Of a stretch of DNA of 64,000 nucleotides, positions 26,328-35,196 are shown piece by piece. Location of the stretch: NCBI RefSeq assembly GCF_040396155.1, contig NZ_JBEBOY010000004.1:73730-137729 (forward strand). The letters run 5' to 3'. How positions within the stretch are numbered: position 1 is the stretch's first letter; each line of letters starts with the position of its first letter. The notes beneath the pieces are model-generated. The model had not been told where the DNA came from. It was given only the letters and a program-made list of their open reading frames with translations, and did not search any database. The position numbers and the translations under genes are program-made. Origin of the DNA: Tissierella praeacuta_A. GTDB lineage: Bacteria > Bacillota > Clostridia > Tissierellales > Tissierellaceae.

Positions 26328-28550
26328 ATGTTAACTTTAGAGGGTGTAATAGAGGAAATAAGATTTAGAAATGAGGCTAATGGCTATACAGTTGCAAAGC
26401 TTAATACATCTGATGGACCAGTTACCATAGTAGGTAATACCCCTTTCATAAATCTAGAGGAAACTGTAAAAGTAGAGGGGGAATGGATTTATCATCCTAC
26501 CTATGGAGAACAATTATCTTTTACAAGTATCTCTACAGTAGTGCCATCGACGCTGAAAGGAATAGAGAATTATCTATCATCTGGCTTAATTCCTCATATT
26601 GGACCTAAAACAGCTAAGAAAATAGTAGAAAAATTCGGATTAGATTCACTGGAAATTATACAATATAATCCTGAAAGATTAAAGGAAATTCCAGGAATAG
26701 GTGAAAAAAAGCTGGAAAGAATAGTAGAGGCCTACGCAGAGCAAAGAGAACTTAGAGATATAATGGTATTTTTGCAAGGCTATGGTATTACTGTTAATTA
26801 TGGAATAAAAATATATAAAAAATATGGTAAAGATACAATAAATATAATTAGTGAAAACCCCTATAGACTCTCTGAAGATATTTATGGAATAGGATTTAAA
26901 ACTGCAGATAAAATAGCATATAAAATGGGTATAAGTAAAGAGTCCCAATATAGAATAGAAGCAGGCATAAAATATATTATAATGGAATTTGCAGGAAATG
27001 GTCATTGTTATGTACCAAAGAAAGAGTTAATAACTAGTGTATCTAAATTATTAGAAACAGAAGACAACCTAATAGAGGAAGGAATAAGAAATCTAGGACT
27101 TAGGGGAAATATTCATTTGATTCCAGATGATGAGGATACCCTTGTATATTATACTCCATTTCATATAGCGGAAAATAATGTTAGTAAAAAGCTAGTAGAG
27201 CTATCACAAGTCAAATTAGAAGAAGTAGAAATAGATGTAGAAAAAGAAATAGAAAGAATAGAGGAAGAGGACAAAATTACATTTGCTGAGAAACAGATTT
27301 TAGCCATAAAGGAGTCCCTAGAAAATGGGCTAGTGGTTGTTACTGGTGGTCCAGGTACAGGAAAGACCACTACTATTAATGCCATAATAAAAATCTGCGA
27401 AGATTTGAAACTATCAGTAATCCTTGCGGCCCCAACAGGTAGAGCAGCAAAAAGGATGACTGAAACAACAGGAAGAGAAGCAAAAACCATACATAGATTG
27501 TTAGAGTATTCCTTTATGGAAGAAGAATCTATGGCATTTGGAAGAGATGAGGACAGTCCCATAGATGCAGATTTAATAATTATAGACGAATCTTCTATGA
27601 TAGATATTTTACTTATGAACTCCCTTCTAAAAGCTATAAATCCAGGAACACGTGTAGTTTTAGTCGGAGATATAGACCAATTACCATCAGTAGGTGCAGG
27701 AAATGTATTAAAGGATATTATTGAATCAGGAGTAATTAAGGTTGTTAGACTAGATGAGATATTTAGACAATCTGAGGAAAGTATGATAATAGTCAATGCC
27801 CATAGGATAAATAAAGGTGAAGAACCTATTTTAAATAAAAAAGATAAGGATTTCTTTTTCTTAACTAGAAGAAATGGTGATGGGATATTAGATACCGTAT
27901 TAGAACTTTGTCTCGAAAGACTTCCTAGTTTTTATGGAGTAGACAAACTAAGAGATATTCAAGTTTTGACTCCTATGAAAAAAGGTGATGTAGGTATCAA
28001 CTCATTGAATAAGCATTTACAATCTGTTCTAAATCCAGAAGATAAATCAAAGGAAGAAAAAACAGTAGGAGATGATATATTCCGAGTTGGAGATAAGGTA
28101 ATGCAAATAAAAAACAACTATACAACTGAATGGAAAATAGTGAGAGATGGTATGGAAATAAACAACGGTGAGGGAATCTTTAATGGGGATTTTGGTTTTA
28201 TCATAGATATAGATGAAGAAGATAGGATGATGAAAGTCTTATTTGATGATGAAAAGGAGGTGGAATACGAGTTTAATCAATTAGACGAATTAAAACTAGC
28301 CTATGCTACAACAGTACATAAATCTCAAGGATCTGAATTTCCAATAGTTGTTATGCCAATTAGCTGGGGACCTCCAATGCTTCTAACTCGTAACTTATTA
28401 TATACTGCAATTACTAGAGCTAAAAATTTGGTAGTATTAGTAGGGGAAGAAAGATACTTATCTATGATGATAAAAAATAATAGAATAACAAAAAGATATT
28501 CTGCATTAGATAAGAAGATTAGAAATTATATATCTGTATTTATGAGGTGA
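26328..28550 (+). CDS. recD2: RecD2-type ATP-dependent DNA helicase
   Basis: 740 residues. Superfamily 1B 5'-3' helicase working without RecBC. N-terminal OB-like region, helix-hairpin-helix segments (GIGEKKLERIVEAYAEQ, near residue 125), then the motor: Walker A GGPGTGKTTTINA near 340, Walker B IIIDESSMIDI near 420, Q-motif and motif III GDIDQLPSVGAGNVL, and C-terminal motif VI region TTVHKSQGSEFP and LLYTAITRAKNLVVLVG. AACAGGAGTG precedes the ATG. Coupled to comF by near-overlap. Confidence 0.94.
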   Translation: MLTLEGVIEEIRFRNEANGYTVAKLNTSDGPVTIVGNTPFINLEETVKVEGEWIYHPTYGEQLSFTSISTVVPSTLKGIENYLSSGLIPHIGPKTAKKIVEKFGLDSLEIIQYNPERLKEIPGIGEKKLERIVEAYAEQRELRDIMVFLQGYGITVNYGIKIYKKYGKDTINIISENPYRLSEDIYGIGFKTADKIAYKMGISKESQYRIEAGIKYIIMEFAGNGHCYVPKKELITSVSKLLETEDNLIEEGIRNLGLRGNIHLIPDDEDTLVYYTPFHIAENNVSKKLVELSQVKLEEVEIDVEKEIERIEEEDKITFAEKQILAIKESLENGLVVVTGGPGTGKTTTINAIIKICEDLKLSVILAAPTGRAAKRMTETTGREAKTIHRLLEYSFMEEESMAFGRDEDSPIDADLIIIDESSMIDILLMNSLLKAINPGTRVVLVGDIDQLPSVGAGNVLKDIIESGVIKVVRLDEIFRQSEESMIIVNAHRINKGEEPILNKKDKDFFFLTRRNGDGILDTVLELCLERLPSFYGVDKLRDIQVLTPMKKGDVGINSLNKHLQSVLNPEDKSKEEKTVGDDIFRVGDKVMQIKNNYTTEWKIVRDGMEINNGEGIFNGDFGFIIDIDEEDRMMKVLFDDEKEVEYEFNQLDELKLAYATTVHKSQGSEFPIVVMPISWGPPMLLTRNLLYTAITRAKNLVVLVGEERYLSMMIKNNRITKRYSALDKKIRNYISVFMR

Positions 28551-28555
28551 TAAAA

Positions 28556-29212
28556 TTGCTTCAAACTTTAAATAGTTTACTTTTCCCAACAAAACATATC
28601 TGCCTTTTTTGTAAAGAAAAAACTGGAAATGCCGAAGGTATATGTAAGGACTGCTATGGAAATTTAGAAATACTAAATAGGGAGATTGAAATGAATTCTC
28701 CCTACATTAAGAAGATATATTATTCACTTTCATACAATAGATTTACTAGAGAAATGATTAAGAATTATAAATATAACGGAAAAAACTATTTTTATAAACC
28801 ATTTGGATTAATTATGGTTAAGACCATAAAAAACAAAAATATAGATAAAAACATAGATGGAGTTATTTATGTTCCAGTCCATAGAAGAAAGGAAGCTTTA
28901 AGAGGTTATAATCAGGCGGAGTTATTGGCAAGGTACATATCAGAGAATTTAAATAAGCCTTTATTATGTAATAATTTAATAAAGATAAAATGGACAAAGG
29001 AACAAAGTCACTCAAATAAAATTGATAGAATGATAAATTTAAAAAACTCATTTCAAATAAGAAATGCAAATCTTATAGAAGGTAAAAAACTCCTTCTAGT
29101 AGACGATATTATAACTACAGGAGCGACTATGGAGGAGTGCAGTAAGGTTCTTATAAATGCTGGAGCCAAGGAAATAATTGGGCTTGCTTTGACATCAAGT
29201 AAAAATAATTAA
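28556..29212 (+). CDS. comF: ComF family phosphoribosyltransferase-like protein
   Basis: About 218 residues. N-terminal zinc finger HICLFCKEKTGNAEGICKDC and a C-terminal PRTase fold with the binding loop LLLVDDIITTGATMEECSKVL (key residues VDDIITTGAT). In competent bacteria it helps DNA uptake or processing of incoming strands. In B. subtilis comFC heads the operon with yvyF and flgM, as here. The TTG at 28556 follows GAGGTGA; the in-frame GTG at 28547 is inside that site. Confidence 0.9.
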   Translation: MLQTLNSLLFPTKHICLFCKEKTGNAEGICKDCYGNLEILNREIEMNSPYIKKIYYSLSYNRFTREMIKNYKYNGKNYFYKPFGLIMVKTIKNKNIDKNIDGVIYVPVHRRKEALRGYNQAELLARYISENLNKPLLCNNLIKIKWTKEQSHSNKIDRMINLKNSFQIRNANLIEGKKLLLVDDIITTGATMEECSKVLINAGAKEIIGLALTSSKNN

Positions 29213-29225
29213 GGGATGTGAAATT

Positions 29226-29642
29226 ATGAACATAAGAAATTGTACAAGATGTGGAAAAATCTATAACTATGATGGATTTAAAATATGTTTTAACTGTAGG
29301 AAAGATGATGAAAAGGATTTTCAGAAAGTAAAAGGGTATTTATATGAATATCCAGGAGCGAATATTGTAGAAGTTGAAGAAGCAACAGGTGTAGAAACAA
29401 GTAAGATAATAGGTTATTTAAAGGAAGGAAGACTAGAAGTAGCTGATGGAAGCAATCTGATATTGGAATGTGAGAAATGCGGAGCAAGTATTAAAACTGG
29501 AAGATTTTGTGATAAATGTACAAATGAACTTCAAAGGGAATTAGGGCAGGTAGTTGATTCTGCAAGATCTAATAAAACCACAATAGATAGGAAAAAGGAA
29601 GAAAAATTCAGATTAGTAGATAGATATGAAAAAAAGAGATAA
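29226..29642 (+). CDS. yvyF: Flagellar operon protein YvyF (TIGR03826)
   Basis: 138 residues. N-terminal zinc-ribbon-like CTRCGKIYNYDGFKICFNC, a winged-helix-like segment VKGYLYEYPGANIVEVEEATGVE, then a second CEKCGASIKTGRFCDKC. It lies between comF and flgM, as in B. subtilis. Its biochemical role is not established. A paralog without the second Cys cluster is at 59963. Confidence 0.88.
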   Translation: MNIRNCTRCGKIYNYDGFKICFNCRKDDEKDFQKVKGYLYEYPGANIVEVEEATGVETSKIIGYLKEGRLEVADGSNLILECEKCGASIKTGRFCDKCTNELQRELGQVVDSARSNKTTIDRKKEEKFRLVDRYEKKR

Positions 29643-29647
29643 AAAAT

Positions 29648-29674
29648 TAAAGAAACACCCCATCTTACCGATAA
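29648..29674 (+). promoter_or_regulatory. Sigma-D promoter of flgM, embedded in a terminator hairpin
   Basis: TAAA (29648-29651), 15 bases, ACCGATAA (29667-29674). Predicted start is near 29681, downstream of the 5' arm of the hairpin at 29653-29702. Transcripts started here lack the 5' arm. Confidence 0.75.
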
Positions 29675-29705
29675 TAATATTGAATAGGTAAGAGGGGTGT
29701 TTTTT
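29653..29705 (+). terminator. Intrinsic terminator upstream of flgM that also covers its ribosome site
   Basis: AAACACCCC and CTTACC (29653-29669) pair with GGTAAG and GGGGTGTTT (29687-29702), followed by T residues to 29705 and directly by the flgM ATG at 29706. The 3' arm contains the AGAGGGG Shine-Dalgarno-like sequence. Transcripts reading through from comF-yvyF would form the hairpin. Confidence 0.8.
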
Positions 29706-29990
29706 ATGAGAATAAATAAATTGGATAATATTTTCCAAGTTTACAACAAAAATTCAGGGGGAAAGAAAGTTAAATCAGATAATAAAGTAAATGACACAGA
29801 TAAAATTAAAATATCTGAGAAGGCAATGGAGTATCAATATGCCTTACAAAAAATTAAAGATGTAGAAGATATACGTATGGATAAAGTTGAAAATATAAAA
29901 CAACAAGTTCAATCAGGGTCTTATCATGTAGATGGGAAGAAAATAGCTGAAAAAATAATTGAATCTGTTAATTTTGACAAAAAAATTTAG
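29706..29990 (+). CDS. flgM: Anti-sigma-28 factor FlgM
   Basis: 94 residues. Small, charged, mostly disordered N-terminus, then the sigma-binding C-terminal helices: DKIKISEKAMEYQYALQKI and RMDKVENIKQQVQSGSYHVD with AEKIIES. It binds and holds sigma-D until hook completion, then is exported. The ATG at 29706 is used, since the family begins MRI; it abuts the U tract of the hairpin upstream. Confidence 0.9.
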   Translation: MRINKLDNIFQVYNKNSGGKKVKSDNKVNDTDKIKISEKAMEYQYALQKIKDVEDIRMDKVENIKQQVQSGSYHVDGKKIAEKIIESVNFDKKI

Positions 29991-30005
29991 TGGTCGGTGA
30001 TAAAA

Positions 30006-30473
30006 ATGACTTTTGGTGAAGAATTAGTATTAGTCTTAGAAAAAGAATTGGATATTTTAATGAAGTTAAAAGAACTTTCTTTTAGCAAAACAGATATGAT
30101 TGTAGATAATCATATCCATGAGTTAGAACAAACTACAAAAGATGAAGAAAATCTAATAAATGAAATGGCCACTTTAGAAGAAGCAAGAGAAAAACTTTTA
30201 GATACTTGGGGGATAGCTATAAATACCCCCATTTCTAATATTATAGAAAATCTACCAGAAAATAATGAAAGCTTAATAACTATTGTAGATAAAATGCATG
30301 ACGAAATGGAAGAACTTTCACTTAGAAATAAATTGAATAACGATCTAATAAAACAAAATCTAGATTGGATTGATTTTAATATGAATTTCATTACTAGCAC
30401 CAATATAGAACCAGGATATGGTGATGAAAATAAGAAATCCAGTAGAAATCATATTTTTGATAGGAAGGTGTAA
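30006..30473 (+). CDS. flgN: FlgN-type flagellar chaperone
   Basis: 155 residues, almost wholly helical with long charged heptads (EELVLVLEKELDILMKLKEL), matching FlgN/YvyG, which guards FlgK and FlgL before export. It lies between flgM and flgK, the usual place. Start at the ATG at 30006 after GGTGAT; a GTG at 29997 overlaps that site. It may serve both FlgK copies here. Confidence 0.85.
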   Translation: MTFGEELVLVLEKELDILMKLKELSFSKTDMIVDNHIHELEQTTKDEENLINEMATLEEAREKLLDTWGIAINTPISNIIENLPENNESLITIVDKMHDEMEELSLRNKLNNDLIKQNLDWIDFNMNFITSTNIEPGYGDENKKSSRNHIFDRKV

Positions 30474-30475
30474 AA

Positions 30476-31876
30476 ATGGGATTTGGAGGTCTATATATTT
30501 CAATATCAGGATTACAAGCATCAAGGATGTCCTTAGATACGATTTCACATAATATATCTAATGCAAATAATCCAAATTATGTAAGACAATCAGCAATGCA
30601 TACAAATAATTCATATACAAAATCTGCAGATGGGAGATTGGAAACTGGTACAGGAGTTAATGTGCAACAAGTTAGACAAATAAGAGATGAATTTTTAGAT
30701 ATGAAAGTAAGGCGAGAAGTATCCACATTTGGATATCATTATGCTAAGTCCCAAATCCTTGAGGATGTAGAGGGTGTATTTAATGAAATAAGTAAAGACG
30801 AAAATGGTCTGCAAAAGATAATGAATGATTTTTGGGAAAATTGGAATGAACTTTCTAAAGAGGCAGATAGTTTGCCAATAAGAGGTCTAGTACATGAATC
30901 ATCTGTTGCATTTACAGATACTGTAAATCATATATCAAGACAACTTAGTGATATAAGACAGAACTTAAATAAGGAAATTCTTGCTAAGGTTGACGAAGTA
31001 AATAGTATATTAAATGGAATTGGAGAATTAAATAAGAGTATTAAATTAGTAGAAGGGGAAAACAGCAGAATAAAGGCTAATGATTTCAGAGATGAAAGAA
31101 ATGCACTATTAGATAGATTATCAGAACTAATACCTATTAAGTCCTATGAAAATAACTTTGGAGAGATTGTAGTATCTCTACAAGGAAGAGACTTAATAAA
31201 TGGAAATTATATTAGTACAATAGATGTAAAAAATGATGGTAGTGGGTTGGGACATATATATTGGAAAAATTCAAATGAAAAAATAGAGATAGATGGACAA
31301 GGTGAATTAGCAGGACTTATAGATGTAAGAGATACTTCTATGGTAGAGTATATGAATAGATTAGATACATTAGTAAATACATTTGCAGAGAAGATAAATG
31401 ACTTACACAAAACTGGAGTTGATTTAGAGGGAAATTCTGGAGAGGATTTTTTCGTAGGATCAAATGGAGTAATCACTGCAGCTAATATAAAAGTAAATCA
31501 AGACCTTGCAAATTTCAATAAAATAGCAGTATCAAAAACCGGTGCCAAAGGTGATGGAGAAATAGCAAAGGAAATCTGTAAAATTAGGGATGATAATAGC
31601 TTGTATGGAGATAAAAAGATAGAAGGATATTACCGAGATATAATACTTCAATTAGGTATAGAAAGACAAGCTTCCGAATCCATAGTGAATAATCAAGGAT
31701 TTTTAATTAAGGATATAGATGATAAAAGAAAAAGTATATCAGCAGTATCTTTAGATGAGGAAATGGCAGATATGATAAAGTTTCAACATTCATATTCAGC
31801 AAATTCCAGAGTGATAAATGCAATTGACGAGATGATAGAAACAGTTGTAAATAGAGTAGGATTAGTGGGGAGGTAG
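30476..31876 (+). CDS. flgK: Flagellar hook-associated protein 1 (FlgK), first copy
   Basis: 466 residues. N-terminal GGLYISISGLQASRMSLDTISHNISNANNPNYVRQ and C-terminal AVSLDEEMADMIKFQHSYSANSRVINAIDEMIETVVNRVG, by region residues 2-36 and 423-462, are the terminal helices that join hook and filament. AGGAAGGTG precedes the ATG, 2 bases after flgN. It is one of two adjacent FlgK genes. Confidence 0.92.
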   Translation: MGFGGLYISISGLQASRMSLDTISHNISNANNPNYVRQSAMHTNNSYTKSADGRLETGTGVNVQQVRQIRDEFLDMKVRREVSTFGYHYAKSQILEDVEGVFNEISKDENGLQKIMNDFWENWNELSKEADSLPIRGLVHESSVAFTDTVNHISRQLSDIRQNLNKEILAKVDEVNSILNGIGELNKSIKLVEGENSRIKANDFRDERNALLDRLSELIPIKSYENNFGEIVVSLQGRDLINGNYISTIDVKNDGSGLGHIYWKNSNEKIEIDGQGELAGLIDVRDTSMVEYMNRLDTLVNTFAEKINDLHKTGVDLEGNSGEDFFVGSNGVITAANIKVNQDLANFNKIAVSKTGAKGDGEIAKEICKIRDDNSLYGDKKIEGYYRDIILQLGIERQASESIVNNQGFLIKDIDDKRKSISAVSLDEEMADMIKFQHSYSANSRVINAIDEMIETVVNRVGLVGR

Positions 31877-31881
31877 AATAA

Positions 31882-33324
31882 ATGTTTTTTGGATTTAATT
31901 CAGCAGTAAGAGGGCTTCTTGCATCACAGAGAGCTTTATATACTACAAATCATAATATAGATAATGCGAATACTAAGGGATATTCAAGACAGCAAGTAGA
32001 CCAAAGAGCCACAAATCCATATAAAATGCCGGGCATAGGCTTTTTAGGAACTGGTACAGAAATATATAATGTTGAAAGAGTAAGGGATTCTTTTGTAGAT
32101 TTTAAATATTGGAATGAAACAGCTCCTAAGGGAGAATGGGAAGTAAAGCAAACTTCATTAACAGAAATGGAAAAATTAATGGGTGAACCATCTAATAATA
32201 GTTTTAGAAAATATATGGATGATTTCTATAGAAGTTTAGATGAAATGAGTAAAAATCCTAAAGATGTATCATTTAGAGAACCTGTACGTGAAAATGCAAT
32301 GGCTCTAACAAAACATATTAATGAAACAGCAAAGAGATTACAGGATATGAAAAAGGAAACCGAATATGAAATAGAAACAAAAGTAAGATATGTAAATAAT
32401 CTAAGTGATCAAATAGCAAGGTTAAATAGACAAATATATTCATCAGAAATAGATGGCAAACCTGCCAATGATTTAAGAGATAAAAGGGAACTACTAGTAG
32501 ATGAAATGTCCAAGATTGTAAATGTAAAGGTTAATGAATCCCCTGATGGAAAATATAATGTTTCTGTTGGAGGTATATCCATAGTAAGTCATACAGATAC
32601 AAATGAAATGTCACTTAAAGTTACAAATGTTGGCGGCAAAGACACTTATACAATTCATTGGGAAAATGGTGGAGAAGCAAATATTAAATCTGGAGAATTA
32701 AAGGGACTATTGGATATGATTCAGGGAGATGGAGAATTAAATACCTATAGAGGTATACCATATTATATGAAACAACTTGATGAATTTGCAAAGGGATTTG
32801 CAGATAAATTTAATGAAGTGCATGAAGCTGGATATGGTGTAGGCAGTACTACTAATGGAATAAGTTTTTTTGTAGGAGCCAATAATGATCCTGATAATAT
32901 AACTGCTGCAACTTTAACTCTATCTGATGAAGTACTTAGTGATATAGAAAACATAGCAGCTGCAGGTAAATCAGGTGGAGATGCTGAAGATAATAGAAAC
33001 CTTATGGAACTAATAAAGCAAAGGGAAGACAAGAATTTCTTCTCAGGTTCAGTATCACAAGGAACTCCGGATGATTTTATTAAATCCATGCTTTCTTCTA
33101 TGGCGGTTGATAGTCTTCAAGCTCAGAGACTATATAAATCTCAAAATGCGCTGCAACAAAATATAGCAACAAAACGTCAATCTATATCAGGTGTAGACTT
33201 AGATGAAGAAATGGCAGATATGATAAGATTTCAACATGTATATGTGGCATCATCAAAGATGATATCCACTATGGATGCCATAATAGATATAACTGTAAAT
33301 AGATTAGGATTAGTTGGAAGATAA
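31882..33324 (+). CDS. Flagellar hook-associated protein 1 (FlgK), second copy
   Basis: 480 residues. Same terminal helices (AVRGLLASQRALYTTNHNIDNANTKGYSRQQV by region 8-39; SGVDLDEEMADMIRFQHVYVASSKM near 435), but a divergent body from the first copy. This copy has the SRQ form usual for FlgK, while the first has VRQ. The two form a tandem 5 bases apart, with GGGAGG before this ATG. Division of labour between them is unknown. Confidence 0.9.
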   Translation: MFFGFNSAVRGLLASQRALYTTNHNIDNANTKGYSRQQVDQRATNPYKMPGIGFLGTGTEIYNVERVRDSFVDFKYWNETAPKGEWEVKQTSLTEMEKLMGEPSNNSFRKYMDDFYRSLDEMSKNPKDVSFREPVRENAMALTKHINETAKRLQDMKKETEYEIETKVRYVNNLSDQIARLNRQIYSSEIDGKPANDLRDKRELLVDEMSKIVNVKVNESPDGKYNVSVGGISIVSHTDTNEMSLKVTNVGGKDTYTIHWENGGEANIKSGELKGLLDMIQGDGELNTYRGIPYYMKQLDEFAKGFADKFNEVHEAGYGVGSTTNGISFFVGANNDPDNITAATLTLSDEVLSDIENIAAAGKSGGDAEDNRNLMELIKQREDKNFFSGSVSQGTPDDFIKSMLSSMAVDSLQAQRLYKSQNALQQNIATKRQSISGVDLDEEMADMIRFQHVYVASSKMISTMDAIIDITVNRLGLVGR

Positions 33325-33354
33325 TAAAAAGCTAATAATGAAGAGGTGAAACTA

Positions 33355-34311
33355 TTGAGAATAACAAATAATATGCTTGTAAGCAATATGACATATAATC
33401 TAAATAATACTTTACAGAGATTGGAAAGGCTACAATATGAGGCATATGAAGGAAAAAAGTTTAGAGTTCCATCTGATGATCCAATAGGAGCTAGTAAATC
33501 ATTAAAATTTAATACAGATATTTCAAAACTAGAACAGTATGTTAGAAATACGAAGGATGCCACTACATGGATGAAGGAAACTGAGTCTGCTCTAAAGGAA
33601 ATCAATGAAGTGCTTCATAGAGCGAATGAGTTAACAGTGCAAGCAGCAAATGGACCTAATAATGAGGATTTAGATAAAATAAGAGATGAAATAAAAGAAT
33701 TAAAAAGCCATTTAATCCAAATAGGTAATTCAACCTATGCAGGAAGGTCATTATTTACAGGATTTAAAACAGATAAGGAATTGTTGGACGAGAATGGAAA
33801 ATATAAGGTGGATTTAAAGAATGATGAAGTATTTGTGTACAATGTAGGAGTAGCAGAAACGGTAAAGGTAAATACTTTAGGGAATAAGGTTTTTGGAAAA
33901 GCTGAGTATGATGCGACTAATAATGAAATTATTGGTGGACCAGGATATATAGATGAAATAACAGGAAATACAGATGAAACATATTTAATATCTGTATTTA
34001 GTCAGTTAGAAAAAGCTTTGGAAGATAAAGACAAAGATAAAATCCAAGAAGCCTTAGGAAATATAAAGGACTGTAGAGATCAAATATTATCAGTTACATC
34101 AGAAATAGGGGCTAAAGTAAATAGGCTAGAGCTTACTAAAAATAAACTGGAAACTCAAGTTGTAAATGTGAAGGAGTTACTATCATTTAATGAGGATGTT
34201 AGCTTACCTGAAGCATATATGAAATTAGCTATAGAGGAAAATGTATATAGAGCAAGCTTATCAATAGGGTCAAGAATAATACAACCAAGTCTAATGGACT
34301 TTTTAAGATAA
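33355..34311 (+). CDS. flgL: Flagellar hook-associated protein 3 (FlgL)
   Basis: 318 residues, flagellin-like: N-terminal MRITNNMLVSNMTYNLNNTLQRLERLQ (residues 1-27) and the FRVPSDDPIGASKSLKFNTDI block, with C-terminal SLPEAYMKLAIEENVYRASLS. It caps the hook for filament assembly. The TTG at 33355 follows GAGGTGA and gives the family start; the GTG at 33346 is inside that site. Confidence 0.92.
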   Translation: MRITNNMLVSNMTYNLNNTLQRLERLQYEAYEGKKFRVPSDDPIGASKSLKFNTDISKLEQYVRNTKDATTWMKETESALKEINEVLHRANELTVQAANGPNNEDLDKIRDEIKELKSHLIQIGNSTYAGRSLFTGFKTDKELLDENGKYKVDLKNDEVFVYNVGVAETVKVNTLGNKVFGKAEYDATNNEIIGGPGYIDEITGNTDETYLISVFSQLEKALEDKDKDKIQEALGNIKDCRDQILSVTSEIGAKVNRLELTKNKLETQVVNVKELLSFNEDVSLPEAYMKLAIEENVYRASLSIGSRIIQPSLMDFLR

Positions 34312-34314
34312 TCA

Positions 34315-34346
34315 TACAGGCGTACCTTTGGTCGCCTATTTTTTTA
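34315..34346 (+). terminator. Terminator after flgL
   Basis: AGGCG (34318-34322) and CGCCTA (34333-34338) with a loop of ten bases, then TTTTTTTATT. Separates the flgM-flgL unit from fliW-csrA. Confidence 0.75.
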
Positions 34347-34480
34347 TTTAATATAGTCTTATATTCAAGTTTTTAAAATAATGTATAATAATTCCTAATA
34401 TTATATTATAATGGAATTAATATGGACATTTTAATTCTCAATTTTTAGTTGAAAATTAAAAAACAAAGGGGGTAATATCA

Positions 34481-34930
34481 ATGAAAATAAGAACTAGAAA
34501 TTTTGGTGACATTGAAATAGAAAAAGATAAGATAATAAGATTTGAAGAAGGAATACCAGCATTTGAAAAAGAAAAAGAATTTGTACTTATATTTAATGAA
34601 GACAAGGAAAATCCATTTCATTCATTGCAATCAGTTAGTAGAGAGGAGTTATCATTTATTGTGATAAATCCATTTGAAATATTTAAAGACTATGATATAT
34701 TACTTCCAGATACAGCAATAAATAAATTAAAAATAGAAAAAGAAGAAGATGTAAATATATATACAATAGTAGTAGTACCAGAAGATATAAATAAAATGAC
34801 TACTAATTTATTAGGACCAATAGTTATTAATACAAAGAAAAGATTAGGCAAACAAGTAATACTAGATGATAAAAGATATACTACAAAACATTTTATCTTC
34901 AACCAAGACTCCAAAGTAGGAGGTCAATAA
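34481..34930 (+). CDS. fliW: Flagellar assembly factor FliW
   Basis: 149 residues, beta-barrel protein. Key blocks are RNFGDIEIEKDKIIRFEEGIPAFE (by region 5-28), SFIVINPFEIFKDYDILLPD, and LLGPIVINTKKRLGKQVIL. It binds flagellin or CsrA by partner exchange: when flagellin is exported, freed FliW blocks CsrA. One base separates it from csrA. AAAGGGGG precedes the ATG. Confidence 0.94.
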   Translation: MKIRTRNFGDIEIEKDKIIRFEEGIPAFEKEKEFVLIFNEDKENPFHSLQSVSREELSFIVINPFEIFKDYDILLPDTAINKLKIEKEEDVNIYTIVVVPEDINKMTTNLLGPIVINTKKRLGKQVILDDKRYTTKHFIFNQDSKVGGQ

Positions 34931-34931
34931 T

Positions 34932-35165
34932 ATGCTAATACTTACTAGAAAGAAAGATGAGTCAATAATTATAGACGGAAATATTGAGATAAAAATAATT
35001 GAAATAGAAGATGGAAAAGTTAAAATAGGAATAGATGCACCCAAAAATATAGATATTATTCGAAAAGAGCTATATAAAGAAATGCAGGACGAAAACTTAG
35101 CAGCTCTCAATAATACTTCTAAATTAAGTGATGTAAAGAAATTTTTAAATGGAAAAACTACTTAA
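34932..35165 (+). CDS. csrA: Carbon storage regulator CsrA
   Basis: 77 residues. MLILTRKKDESIIIDGNIEIKI is the classical N-terminus (22 residues shown by role; core LTRKKDESI), followed by GKVKIGIDAPKNIDIIRKELY. RNA-binding dimer that blocks flagellin translation. The matching target hairpin lies in the flagellin leader at 39080-39115. AGGAGG precedes the ATG. Confidence 0.95.
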   Translation: MLILTRKKDESIIIDGNIEIKIIEIEDGKVKIGIDAPKNIDIIRKELYKEMQDENLAALNNTSKLSDVKKFLNGKTT

Positions 35166-35196
35166 ATATTGTAGTTGTTCAGGGAGGAATCATACC

